Shown: positions 1 through 6,855, counted from the first letter of the stretch. The stretch: 6,855 nt of DNA from Rhodospirillaceae bacterium (GCA_013349735.1 DUZC01000269.1:1-6855), one strand, 5' to 3'. Numbers and translations are program-made. The notes: generated from the letters alone by a model not told the origin.

Positions 1-383
1 TACGAGGTACCATAAACAACGGGAAAGCCGGCGGCGGTGGCGAAATCCATCACGGCAGGCAGGCGATGAACGTCATCGGCCAGGGCGATGGCTTGCTCGG
101 CAAAGCCGCCATGGTCCAACACAGCCATCACGCGGTCGCCGGGCCGGCACTGTTCGACCCCGGGGGCAACCTCGAGGACCTCGCCGGCCACTTCCATGCC
201 CGGGATAAAGGGTGGGGTCAGTCGTTCTTGATAGCTGCCGGCGATCAGCAGACTGTCGGCGAAATTGATTCCGGCGGCTTTGACCGCGATCCGCACGCCG
301 CCAGCCGTCAGGGGTGGCGGCGCCATTTCCTCTAACACCAAAGCGGCCTGAGCGTTCAATTCGTGGCAGACCATGGCCCGCAT
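1..383 (-). CDS. NADPH:quinone oxidoreductase-type MDR protein, N-terminal part (3' end outside window)
   Basis: The 127 visible residues are the GroES-like N-terminal domain of the medium-chain dehydrogenase/reductase superfamily. The pattern GINFADSLLIAGSY (residues 38-51), then PGMEVAGEV (61-69) and PGDRVMAV (81-88), is typical of zinc-independent quinone oxidoreductases. Family members pass electrons from NADPH to quinones or reduce enone-type carbonyls in the cytosol. The positions where zinc alcohol dehydrogenases carry a Cys and a GHE His hold Asn-Phe-Ala-Asp and GME, so no catalytic zinc is expected. The Rossmann nucleotide-binding half lies beyond base 1 and cannot be checked. The frame is open to the edge. 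I chose the ATG at 383, which gives a normal family N terminus; a GGA about 10 bases upstream is only a weak ribosome site, and an ATG three codons later is possible. The gene is divergent from the IalB-like gene, with 92 bases between starts. The substrate cannot be assigned. Confidence 0.9.
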   Translation of the reverse strand, partial: MRAMVCHELNAQAALVLEEMAPPPLTAGGVRIAVKAAGINFADSLLIAGSYQERLTPPFIPGMEVAGEVLEVAPGVEQCRPGDRVMAVLDHGGFAEQAIALADDVHRLPAVMDFATAAGFPVVYGTS

Positions 384-400
384 ATCAGCAGGTTCCGTTA

Positions 401-438
401 TGACAGCGGTTGACAAGCGTGGCCGGCCGGCGCAATCC
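401..438 (+). promoter_or_regulatory. Possible promoter/operator in divergent intergenic region
   Basis: The 92-base gap between the quinone oxidoreductase and the IalB-like gene holds a perfect -35 hexamer TTGACA at 410-415. No good -10 lies 16-19 bases downstream; the best placement, near 433-438, matches TATAAT poorly. TGACA occurs at 401-405 and again at 411-415, followed by GCG directly in the first copy and after one extra A in the second. The two copies are spaced by one helical turn. This could be a -35 region with an activator site, or chance. It is followed by a GGCCGGCC palindrome at 421-428. Confidence 0.25.
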
Positions 439-475
439 ATTGGGGAGCGCCTGCATGCGAGGATCCAGGGTTATC

Positions 476-976
476 ATGTCTGCCAGATCGGCCATACTCT
501 TCCTATTCGTCGTCTCGATTGCCGCCCCGGCTTGGGCTGAAACCGCGCATAGCCTCGGAAAAACCGGCGATTGGGAAAGTTTCACCTATTCTGACAAAGC
601 CGGCAAGGTCTGCTATGCCACCGCGCGACCGCAGCGCAGTCAGCACGCGCCCAAAGGACGCAGTGCGACCTATATTTCGGTTACACACCGACCGGCCGAA
701 AAAAGCATCGGCATCATTAATGTGACCGGCGGCTATGTTTATAAAAAGGACGAACCGGCGGTGATTACGATCGATGGTCATAAATTCGAACTCTATACCA
801 GCGCCGATACCGCCTGGTCGCGTAATGACAAAGCGGTCCTTCAGGCGATGAGCAAGGGCAAATCGCTGCAAATTTCTGGGACCCCCGCCAAAGGGGAGCC
901 CAGCCTTGACCTCTATTCACTCGAGGGATTCGGGGCGGCCTATGCGGCCATCGGCAAGGCCTGTGCCGTCAAATAA
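476..976 (+). CDS. Invasion-associated locus B (IalB)-family exported protein
   Basis: This is a 166-residue protein with a clear Sec signal peptide: basic start, hydrophobic core at residues 6-17, and an AWA cleavage motif before Glu22. The mature part matches the alphaproteobacterial IalB-like family: GDWESF (31-36), KVCYATARP (44-52), a VTHRPAEKS stretch (69-77), the GGYVYKKD segment (85-92), IDGHKFELYT (99-108), a DTAW motif (111-114), and a closing SLEGFGAAYAAIGKAC. The two mature cysteines, Cys46 and Cys163, lie near either end and could form a periplasmic disulfide. The family is named for a Bartonella protein linked to erythrocyte entry. Most members occur in free-living bacteria and have no known biochemical role, so invasion should not be inferred. 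I chose the ATG at 476 because AGGG at 467-470 is well placed and the signal peptide begins there. The in-frame TTG at 410 would add 22 polar residues and coincides with a -35-like hexamer. rlmN follows after 72 bases on the same strand. Confidence 0.88.
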   Translation: MSARSAILFLFVVSIAAPAWAETAHSLGKTGDWESFTYSDKAGKVCYATARPQRSQHAPKGRSATYISVTHRPAEKSIGIINVTGGYVYKKDEPAVITIDGHKFELYTSADTAWSRNDKAVLQAMSKGKSLQISGTPAKGEPSLDLYSLEGFGAAYAAIGKACAVK

Positions 977-1048
977 ATTTGGTTTTGCTTGCGCCGATGG
1001 GATTGCGGTCATATCTAACCGGCATGAGGCATATTTCCGGCGGCAGCC

Positions 1049-2170
1049 ATGGGTGACATGATCGATCTGGTAGGGCTTGACCGCGCGGAACTGGCTGCGG
1101 AAGTGGCGGTCCTCGGTGAAAAGCCATTCCGAGCCAAGCAGTTGTGGCACTGGATCTATAATCGCGGTGCGACCGATTTTGCCCAAATGACCACGCTTTC
1201 CCGCTCTTTGCAGGAAAAATTGGCCCAGCATTATCGGCTCGGCCGTCCGACCGTATCGCGTCAGCAAATTTCGGCGGATGGCACGCGCAAATGGCTGCTG
1301 GCATTCAAAGACGGCAATGAGGCGGAAACCGTTTATATTCCGGAAGAAGATCGCGGCGCGGTTTGTCTGTCGTCACAGGTCGGCTGCACGCTGACCTGCC
1401 GCTTTTGCCATACCGGCACCCAATTATTGGTGCGCAATCTCACTGCCTCGGAAATTGTCGGACAGTTCCTGGTGGCCCGGGATGCTTTTGGCGAATGGCC
1501 CAGCCCGGATGATGGCGGGCGACTGTTATCCAATATCGTGCTGATGGGAATGGGCGAACCGCTGTTCAATTATGACAATGTCGCCAAGGCTTTGAAAATT
1601 GTCATGGATGGCGAGGGAATCGCCGTTTCCAAGCGCCGGATCACCTTATCCACCTCGGGGGTGGTGCCGATGATCCGCCGCTGTGGCGAAGAGCTGGCGG
1701 TCAATCTGGCTATTTCGCTGCATGCGGTCCGGGATGATCTGCGCGACGAGCTGATGCCGATCAACCGCAAATATCCCTTGGCTGAATTGATGCGGGCCTT
1801 GCGCGACTATCCCACCAATAATGCGCGGCGGATCACATTTGAATATGTGATGCTGAAGGGGATCAATGACAGCCTGGCCGATGCGCGGGAATTGATTCGA
1901 TTGGTCGATGGGATTCCGGCGAAATTCAATTTGATTCCGTTCAACAAATGGCCCGGGGTCAGTTTTGATTGTTCCGATCGCAAAGTTATCGAGCGCTTTT
2001 CCGATGAATTGTTCAATGCCGGCTATTCCGCCCCGATCCGTCAGCCGCGCGGCAGTGACATTCTCGCGGCCTGCGGCCAGTTGAAATCGGACAGTGCCCG
2101 GGCCCGACTGACCCGGGTCAAAGAACGCGAAGCCGCCGGAATCGTCGACGAGCACCATCCGGCGCAATAA
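1049..2170 (+). CDS. rlmN: RlmN: dual-specificity 23S rRNA A2503 / tRNA A37 C2-methyltransferase
   Basis: This is a complete 373-residue cytosolic radical-SAM enzyme. In the characterised family it adds a methyl to C2 of A2503 in 23S rRNA, at the peptidyl-transferase centre, and of A37 in some tRNAs. The radical-SAM cluster motif Cys-x3-Cys-x2-Cys is Cys113, Cys117 and Cys120 (GCTLTCRFC). Cys106 in AVCLSSQVGC corresponds to catalytic Cys118 of the E. coli enzyme. Cys342 in GSDILAACGQL corresponds to the methyl-carrying Cys355. The motifs NIVLMGMGEPL (162-172), ITLSTSG (198-204), NLAISLHA (219-226) and FNLIPFN (293-299) occur in the family order, so all catalytic parts look intact. Length is normal. 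The start is uncertain: the ATG at 1049 lacks a clear ribosome site, and the ATG three codons later (1058) is an alternative. No convincing promoter is visible in the 72 bases upstream, so it may be read through from the IalB-like gene. argG follows after 90 bases. Confidence 0.97.
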   Translation: MGDMIDLVGLDRAELAAEVAVLGEKPFRAKQLWHWIYNRGATDFAQMTTLSRSLQEKLAQHYRLGRPTVSRQQISADGTRKWLLAFKDGNEAETVYIPEEDRGAVCLSSQVGCTLTCRFCHTGTQLLVRNLTASEIVGQFLVARDAFGEWPSPDDGGRLLSNIVLMGMGEPLFNYDNVAKALKIVMDGEGIAVSKRRITLSTSGVVPMIRRCGEELAVNLAISLHAVRDDLRDELMPINRKYPLAELMRALRDYPTNNARRITFEYVMLKGINDSLADARELIRLVDGIPAKFNLIPFNKWPGVSFDCSDRKVIERFSDELFNAGYSAPIRQPRGSDILAACGQLKSDSARARLTRVKEREAAGIVDEHHPAQ

Positions 2171-2197
2171 TCCGCGCGTCCCGACACGACCCTTCGC

Positions 2198-2225
2198 TTG
2201 CCCTCGCCGGTGGTTTGCCTATACT
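2198..2225 (+). promoter_or_regulatory. Probable argG promoter (sigma70 type)
   Basis: A -10 element TATACT (2220-2225, five of six matches to consensus) lies 16 bases after TTGCCC (2198-2203, four of six). Transcription would start near 2232, giving a leader of roughly 30 bases before the argG ATG at 2261. It falls in the 90-base rlmN-argG gap, which shows no intrinsic terminator. It was identified by eye against the E. coli consensus, so the exact start is approximate. No ARG-box-like palindrome was recognised. Confidence 0.5.
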
Positions 2226-2250
2226 GCGCCGCCAGATATTTCCTGCCAGC

Positions 2251-2256
2251 AAGGTG
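2251..2256 (+). promoter_or_regulatory. Ribosome binding site that sets the argG start
   Basis: AAGGTG sits four bases before the ATG at 2261. The open frame continues upstream to a TTG at 2198, but that stretch overlaps the likely promoter and has no counterpart in the family. This site therefore supports the shorter 404-residue protein. Confidence 0.7.
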
Positions 2257-2260
2257 TTCC

Positions 2261-3475
2261 ATGCAAGGTGAAGTCAAAAAGGTCGTCCTGGCCTATTCCG
2301 GTGGGCTTGATACATCCATCATCCTGCGCTGGCTGCAAGATCAATATGCCTGTGAAGTGGTTACCTTTACCGCCGATCTGGGGCAGGGCGAGGAACTTGA
2401 GCCGGCGCGCAAGAAAGCGCTGATGATGGGTATCAAGCCGGAAAACATCTTCATCGATGATCTGCGGGAAGAGTTCGTCCGTGATTTCGTCTTTCCGATG
2501 TTTCGCGCCAATGCCCTGTATGAAGGGGTTTATTTGCTGGGCACCTCGATTGCCCGGCCCTTGATTGCCAAGCGGCAGATTGAGATTGCCAATGCCACCG
2601 GCGCCGATGCGGTGTCCCATGGCGCGACCGGCAAAGGCAATGATCAGGTTCGGTTTGAATTGGGCTATTATGCCCTGAAGCCGGATATCAAGGTCATTGC
2701 GCCCTGGCGAATTTGGGATCTGAATTCCCGCACGCGCCTGCTGGATTTTGCCGAAAAGCACCAAATTCCCATCGCCAAGGACAAGCGGGGCGAGGCGCCT
2801 TATTCCACCGACGCCAATCTTTTGCATATTTCCTATGAAGGAAAGGCGCTTGAGGATCCGTGGGTTGAGCCGGACGAGGATATGTTCACCCGGTCGGTCA
2901 GTCCGGAAAAGGCACCGGACAAACCCAGCTTTGTGGAGATCGCGTTTGAGGCGGGTGATGCCGTTGCCATCGATGGCGAACCGCTCTCGCCGGCGGCTTT
3001 GTTGACCCGTCTCAATCAATTGGGTGGGGCCAATGGCATCGGTCGCCTTGATCTGGTGGAGAACCGGTTTGTTGGCATGAAAAGCCGCGGCGTCTATGAA
3101 ACGCCGGGGGGCACGATTTTATCGGTGGCGCACCGGGCCATGGAAAGCCTGACCTTGGATCGTGGCGAGGCGCATCTGAAAGATGATCTGATGCCGCGCT
3201 ATGCCGAGCTGATTTATAACGGCTTCTGGTGGAGCCCCGAGCGTCAGGCGATCCAGACGATGATCGACCAGGTCAGCCAGAATGTGGTCGGCACCGTGCG
3301 TCTGAAGCTGTTCAAAGGCAATGTCAGCGTCGTCGGCCGTAAATCACCCCGTTCGCTCTATCGCCTGGACTATGTCACCTTCGAAGCGGATTCGGTTTAT
3401 AACCAGCAGGATGCCGAAGGCTTTATCAAGCTGAACGCGCTGCGCATGCGTCTGGCCAAGATGGCGCGCGGCTGA
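2261..3475 (+). CDS. argG: Argininosuccinate synthase
   Basis: This is a complete 404-residue enzyme of arginine biosynthesis. It condenses citrulline with aspartate using ATP, giving argininosuccinate, AMP and pyrophosphate in the cytosol. The N-type ATP pyrophosphatase loop is AYSGGLDTS (11-19). The substrate-binding loop SHGATGKGNDQVRFE (119-133) follows, then APYSTDANLLHIS (179-191) with LEDP (197-200), and ENRFVGMKSRGVYETPGG (267-284). The C-terminal region involved in tetramer contacts ends with a GRKSPRSLY segment (359-367). Length and motif order match the standard bacterial form, with no gaps or frameshifts. The start at 2261 gives the usual short lead-in (MQGEVKKVVLAY). The gene has its own likely promoter and ends 15 bases from the convergent folD stop. 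argH is not in the window, so arginine genes here are not clustered. Confidence 0.98.
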   Translation: MQGEVKKVVLAYSGGLDTSIILRWLQDQYACEVVTFTADLGQGEELEPARKKALMMGIKPENIFIDDLREEFVRDFVFPMFRANALYEGVYLLGTSIARPLIAKRQIEIANATGADAVSHGATGKGNDQVRFELGYYALKPDIKVIAPWRIWDLNSRTRLLDFAEKHQIPIAKDKRGEAPYSTDANLLHISYEGKALEDPWVEPDEDMFTRSVSPEKAPDKPSFVEIAFEAGDAVAIDGEPLSPAALLTRLNQLGGANGIGRLDLVENRFVGMKSRGVYETPGGTILSVAHRAMESLTLDRGEAHLKDDLMPRYAELIYNGFWWSPERQAIQTMIDQVSQNVVGTVRLKLFKGNVSVVGRKSPRSLYRLDYVTFEADSVYNQQDAEGFIKLNALRMRLAKMARG

Positions 3476-3490
3476 CAGCCTGGCCCCAGG

Positions 3491-4380
<890 letters not shown>

Positions 4381-4384
<4 letters not shown>

Positions 4385-4695
4385 GACTTCCTCGACAATA
4401 AAGAAATATGGCGGTGGATTTCCTGCGCTTCCGTGGCAATCAGCAAGGTCTTCCGGCGATCGGTCTGCCCGGCAATAATGGAAATCGCGCTTTTTGGCAG
4501 TTTCCAGCTTTTGGCCAACAAGGCGATCAGGGCCGCATTGGCTTTGCCATCTTCCGGGATGGCCGTAACCGAAACCTTCAGGCTGCTGCTGCCGTCGGCT
4601 TCGCTGACCAAGCCCTCGATCCGGTTGCGCGAGGCCCTGGGGGTCAGCCTTACCGACAAACGGGTGTCACCCGCAGAGGTCGCTTGCGCCGGCAT
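4381..4695 (-). CDS. DUF167 / YggU-family small protein
   Basis: This 104-residue protein has the DUF167 (YggU) signature: VRLTPRASRNRI (15-26), the core AIPEDGKANAALIALLAK (45-62), and the later IIAGQTDRRKTLLI (73-86). The family is a small alpha/beta fold found across bacteria, archaea and eukaryotes; its biochemical role is unknown. It has no signal peptide or membrane segment, so it should be cytosolic. The start is ambiguous. The ATG at 4695 shares its A with the yggT stop (TGATG). A TTG one codon earlier (4698) would add one residue with a four-base overlap. Either way it has no strong ribosome site of its own, which fits coupling to yggT. Its end overlaps the folD start by four bases. 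The yggT/DUF167 pairing is common in proteobacteria and suggests related roles, although none has been shown here. Confidence 0.92.
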
Positions 4696-4997
4696 CAATA
4701 GACAAGGCTGCGCACAAGTTCGCGAAGGATGCTTTGAATGAAAAGCAGGATAAGGAAAAGAATGATCGGTGAAATATCAATGCCGCCCATATTCGGCAGA
4801 GCCCGGCGGATCGGCCGTAATACCGGCTCGGTCAGACGGTAAAGGGTATCCATCACCGTATAGACGAACCGGTTGCGGGTGTTGACCACGTTAAAGGCAA
4901 TCAGCCAGCTGAGGGCGGCGGCCGCGATAACCACCCATTGATAAAGGTCAATGGCGACACTCAGCACATTATAGAGTGGTACGATAATGACGTTCAT
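4695..4997 (-). CDS. YggT-family inner-membrane protein
   Basis: This 100-residue integral membrane protein has two hydrophobic segments, at about residues 15-38 and 76-92. Between them lies the YGGT family signature RLTEPVLRPIRRALP (54-68), followed by GGIDISP (71-77). Family members resemble the YlmG/YCF19 proteins, which in Gram-positive bacteria and plastids are linked to cell division or nucleoid and thylakoid organisation. The proteobacterial role is not settled, though osmotic-stress effects have been reported for E. coli YggT. The basic stretch between the helices (Arg54, Arg61, Arg64, Arg65) probably faces the cytoplasm. The ATG at 4997 is the natural start; upstream it has only a weak GGGG site about nine bases away. 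It is the first gene of the coupled unit with DUF167 and folD, and its stop shares one base with the next start. A divergent tRNA gene lies 139 bases away. Confidence 0.93.
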   Translation of the reverse strand: MNVIIVPLYNVLSVAIDLYQWVVIAAAALSWLIAFNVVNTRNRFVYTVMDTLYRLTEPVLRPIRRALPNMGGIDISPIILFLILLFIQSILRELVRSLVY

Positions 4998-5032
4998 CTT
5001 ACAGGCCCCATCGCCGCAACCGAAACGCCGGT

Positions 5033-5061
5033 ACCCTAGCCGTCAGAACTCACGAGCGCAA
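5033..5061 (-). promoter_or_regulatory. Weak candidate promoter for yggT-DUF167-folD
   Basis: Read on the minus strand, TTGCGC (5061-5056) is followed after 17 bases by TAGGGT (5038-5033). Each hexamer matches the sigma70 consensus at three of six positions. Transcription would start near 5026 and give a leader of about 30 bases. The spacing is good but the hexamers are poor, so this is only the best placement I can see in the 139 bases before yggT. Confidence 0.25.
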
Positions 5062-5093
5062 GGGCGTGGGCGCTTTGGCCGTCTCGGCCAGAC

Positions 5094-5122
5094 TTGACAG
5101 AGCAAGGGGCTTTCCTCATTAT
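5094..5122 (+). promoter_or_regulatory. tRNA-Ala promoter (perfect -35, 17-base spacer)
   Basis: TTGACA (5094-5099) is followed after exactly 17 bases by CATTAT (5117-5122, four of six matches). The start point would be near 5129-5130, seven or eight bases before the tRNA. The bases after the -10, CCGCCTCC, form a GC-rich discriminator. In proteobacteria that feature marks stable-RNA promoters repressed by ppGpp and DksA, so stringent control is a reasonable inference. Confidence 0.75.
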
Positions 5123-5136
5123 CCGCCTCCTTGAAT

Positions 5137-5212
5137 GGGGCCGTAGCTCAGATGGGAGAGCGACGCGTTCGCAATGCGTAGGTCAGGGGTTCGATCCCCC
5201 TCGGCTCCACCA
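5137..5212 (+). tRNA. tRNA-Ala, anticodon CGC (reads GCG codons)
   Basis: This is a complete 76-base cloverleaf with the terminal CCA encoded (5210-5212). The acceptor stem GGGGCCG (5137-5143) pairs with CGGCTCC (5202-5208) and contains a G3-U70 wobble, the main alanine identity element. The D stem is GCTC/GAGC (5146-5149 with 5158-5161). The anticodon stem ACGCG/TGCGT closes the loop TTCGCAA (5168-5174), with anticodon CGC at 5170-5172. The T arm is AGGGG-TTCGATC-CCCCT. The variable loop is five bases and the discriminator base is A (5209). No mismatches suggest decay. It is transcribed from the promoter just upstream. No intrinsic terminator is seen in the 17 bases before the convergent gene's stop. 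No duplicated 3' end is visible that would mark it as an integration site. Confidence 0.98.
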
Positions 5213-5229
5213 AGCTTCCTTTGGGACCT

Positions 5230-6855
5230 TTATCGGATCGGCAGGCGTGCAAGCAGTCCGAAATGCCAGACCGCCGCCGCTGCCGCCAAGAGCAGCGCGA
5301 TCAGCAGGCTATAAAGCCGCCATGGGCGGCGCTTTTCGGCATAGGGATCGACCAGAGAGCGCTCGGCGCCTTCCGGCAGCCGAGCCACCGCGGTCAGCGA
5401 GCTTCCAAACGGAATGTTGATGCGGACCCGCGCGTTCACCGCCCAGCCGGTGGCGTCCAGAATCGGCGCCAGATTGCGTTGCCGCAGCTTCATATAAGCA
5501 ATGACCACGGATGGCCCGGAAACCGCCAGCACCAGACCAGCCAAGGCCAGGGGCATCTGCCACCAAGCCAGCTTGAAGAAGCCGGTGACCACCGACGCGA
5601 CCGCTGTGCCAATGGCGCCCAAGGCCAGTCCGATGGCCGCAAAAATACCGGCGAACCGGCCGACATCAAAGGCCGGCGGTGCCCCGGCGGCGGTCGCAGG
5701 TGTGGGAGCGGCGCCGGTGGCTGCGGGCGGCTTCACCGGACCGGTTGCCGGCGCAATATGTGCGATGGGCACCGGTGTCTGAACGCTGTGCGCGGTCGCG
5801 ACCTTTTCGATCTGGTCGCCGATGAGCTTGGCCAAGCGCTTGTAGGGTGACCAGAAGGCCTGGCGGATGCTGATGGGATGCTCGACCAGTTTGACGATGG
5901 TGGCATCCCAGTCATTGCCGTCACGGTCGTAGAAAACGCCATTGCGTCCAACCATCAATTGGTCGGAATCGCCGGCGGTGAAAGCTGCGGCGATGGTCAT
6001 CTTTTCGCCGCTGCCCTTCCGGAAGCACTCACAATAGACCAGGTATATGCGTGCCAGAGTTGCCAAGCTGGCATGGCGGGTGGGGTCATCGACGCGGACG
6101 CAAAGATCAGCGCTCCGGCCGTCGAGAAAAAGCGTTCCGGCCAGAAACACCGCTTTGTTCTTCCGGCCGTAGAAATCACGGAACGACACGAAATTATTGA
6201 CCAGCCGATAAAGGCCGATGCGCAAGCGGATCAGGCGCTCTACCTCGTCAATGGCGGCGGCCTCGCTCTCCAGAGCTTTGTCCTCGGCCACCAGCGCCTC
6301 GAGGATCGGTCTGGCGGCGGCGGCCCGGATTGCCAAGATGCGCTGATCGCCTAATGCGGCGACGGGGGTTGCCGGCCGCGCCGCGGTCCATTCCAGCCGG
6401 TTGGCAAAACGGTCACAAAGAGCGCGCCATTCCTCGGCCGTAAGACTGTCACGCGCGCCTAGCAGCGGCATCACCACATCCTGCCGGAACCGGGCCAGGG
6501 CATCAGCCCAAGCCGGATTGACCCCGTTGATCAGGGGCAGGACGCTATCGGCGGCGACCGCCGCCAGCGGCAGGGGCGTCAACAAGGCAAGGCTGTCGGC
6601 GAGGCCCTTATCGGCCAACTGTTCGAACAAATCGGCGCCGGGATTGACGGTCTGCACGGCGTCCTGGCAATAGGCGGCAAGGCGGCAGCGCAGAAAGAAT
6701 CCGTCTATCTTTTCGCGCACCGCTTCCAGCGCCGCAGCGGCAGCAGGGCTGCCCTCAAGGCCTGCTTCGCCATCGAGCCAGGTGGCATACAGGTCGATTC
6801 CCGCATAGAAGGCTTCAATTTGCTCCTGGGTGATCCCGGGAGCGCCGGAGCGGTC
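5230..6855 (-). CDS. Large uncharacterised protein with C-terminal membrane segments (5' end outside window)
   Basis: The frame is open from the right edge to a TAA at 5230-5232, giving 541 visible residues (numbered here from base 6855). A GTG at 6720 could be a start, but the frame continues upstream without a stop and with plausible protein sequence, so the true start is probably beyond the window. Residues 1-214 are largely helical in composition and rich in Ala and Leu. Residues 215-355 look like the conserved core: NNFVSFRDFYGR (220-231), AGTLFLDGRSADLCVRVDD (239-257), IYLVYCE (270-276), VGRNGVFYDRDG (302-313), WDATIVKLVEHPISIRQAFW (316-335). A Pro/Ala linker (359-395) leads to hydrophobic segments at about 401-427, 431-454 and 513-536. 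The stretch between the last two carries GWAVNARVRINIPFGSSL and LVDPYAEK. There is no recognisable enzyme motif. It probably sits in the inner membrane with a large soluble N-terminal part; the side is unknown. Similar unannotated proteins may exist in other Gram-negative bacteria, but I cannot confirm this. It converges on the tRNA gene. Confidence 0.88.
   Translation of the reverse strand, partial: DRSGAPGITQEQIEAFYAGIDLYATWLDGEAGLEGSPAAAAALEAVREKIDGFFLRCRLAAYCQDAVQTVNPGADLFEQLADKGLADSLALLTPLPLAAVAADSVLPLINGVNPAWADALARFRQDVVMPLLGARDSLTAEEWRALCDRFANRLEWTAARPATPVAALGDQRILAIRAAAARPILEALVAEDKALESEAAAIDEVERLIRLRIGLYRLVNNFVSFRDFYGRKNKAVFLAGTLFLDGRSADLCVRVDDPTRHASLATLARIYLVYCECFRKGSGEKMTIAAAFTAGDSDQLMVGRNGVFYDRDGNDWDATIVKLVEHPISIRQAFWSPYKRLAKLIGDQIEKVATAHSVQTPVPIAHIAPATGPVKPPAATGAAPTPATAAGAPPAFDVGRFAGIFAAIGLALGAIGTAVASVVTGFFKLAWWQMPLALAGLVLAVSGPSVVIAYMKLRQRNLAPILDATGWAVNARVRINIPFGSSLTAVARLPEGAERSLVDPYAEKRRPWRLYSLLIALLLAAAAAVWHFGLLARLPIR

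Noticed and set aside
1646..2167. A 173-codon open frame on the minus strand opposite rlmN.
   Set aside because: rlmN is complete with all catalytic motifs, and the antisense translation is Arg/Gln/His-rich without family resemblance.
2157..2180. GCGC inverted repeat just after rlmN as a terminator.
   Set aside because: It has only four pairs and no T-run, and a promoter for argG lies just downstream, so there is nothing to support termination.
2219..3019. A 266-codon open frame on the minus strand opposite argG.
   Set aside because: It lies wholly within an unambiguous argG reading frame, has no recognisable protein features, and is the kind of shadow frame common opposite GC-rich genes.
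5137..5212. tRNA gene as the attachment site of an integrated element.
   Set aside because: No integrase, no repeat of the tRNA 3' end and no shift in composition were seen on either side within the window.
5221..5850. A 209-codon plus-strand frame opposite the large protein gene.
   Set aside because: The translation is low-complexity Arg/Gln/Gly-rich, and the opposite strand carries a much longer frame with coherent membrane and domain features.
5892..5930. A DxDGxD stretch (YDRDGNDWDAT) resembling a calcium-binding EF-hand or dockerin loop.
   Set aside because: The expected acidic residue at loop position 12 is a valine, and there are no flanking EF helices or a second copy. It is better regarded as part of an unassigned conserved core.

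Overview
This 6.9-kb window looks like ordinary chromosome from an alphaproteobacterium, probably a Rhodospirillales (Magnetospirillum-like) relative. The reasons are moderately high GC, an IalB-family secreted protein upstream of rlmN and argG, and a yggT / DUF167 / folD cluster. The order-level placement is inferred from gene content and protein style, not from a search.

Layout, left to right. (1) Bases 1-383, minus strand: the N-terminal part of a zinc-independent NADPH:quinone oxidoreductase-type MDR protein, cut by the left edge. (2) Bases 476-3475, plus strand: a small exported IalB-family protein, then rlmN (radical-SAM 23S rRNA/tRNA adenine C2-methyltransferase), then argG (argininosuccinate synthase), which has its own likely promoter. 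(3) Bases 3491-4997, minus strand: a tightly coupled three-gene unit read yggT, then a DUF167/YggU gene, then folD. Stop and start codons share one base at the first junction and four at the second. (4) Bases 5094-5212, plus strand: a complete tRNA-Ala with anticodon CGC, behind a strong sigma70-type promoter. (5) Bases 5230-6855, minus strand: the C-terminal 541 residues of a large uncharacterised protein that continues past the right edge. It has a soluble portion, a Pro/Ala-rich linker and three hydrophobic segments.

Most of the window is housekeeping: arginine biosynthesis, one-carbon folate metabolism, ribosome/tRNA modification and a tRNA. I see no pathway linking the blocks. The only multi-gene unit with clear translational coupling is yggT-DUF167-folD. 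No mobile element, CRISPR array, phage gene or large repeat is visible. The least explained element is the large membrane-tailed protein at the right edge; nothing here is strong enough to be called a new system. No gene-free stretch exceeds 300 bases.
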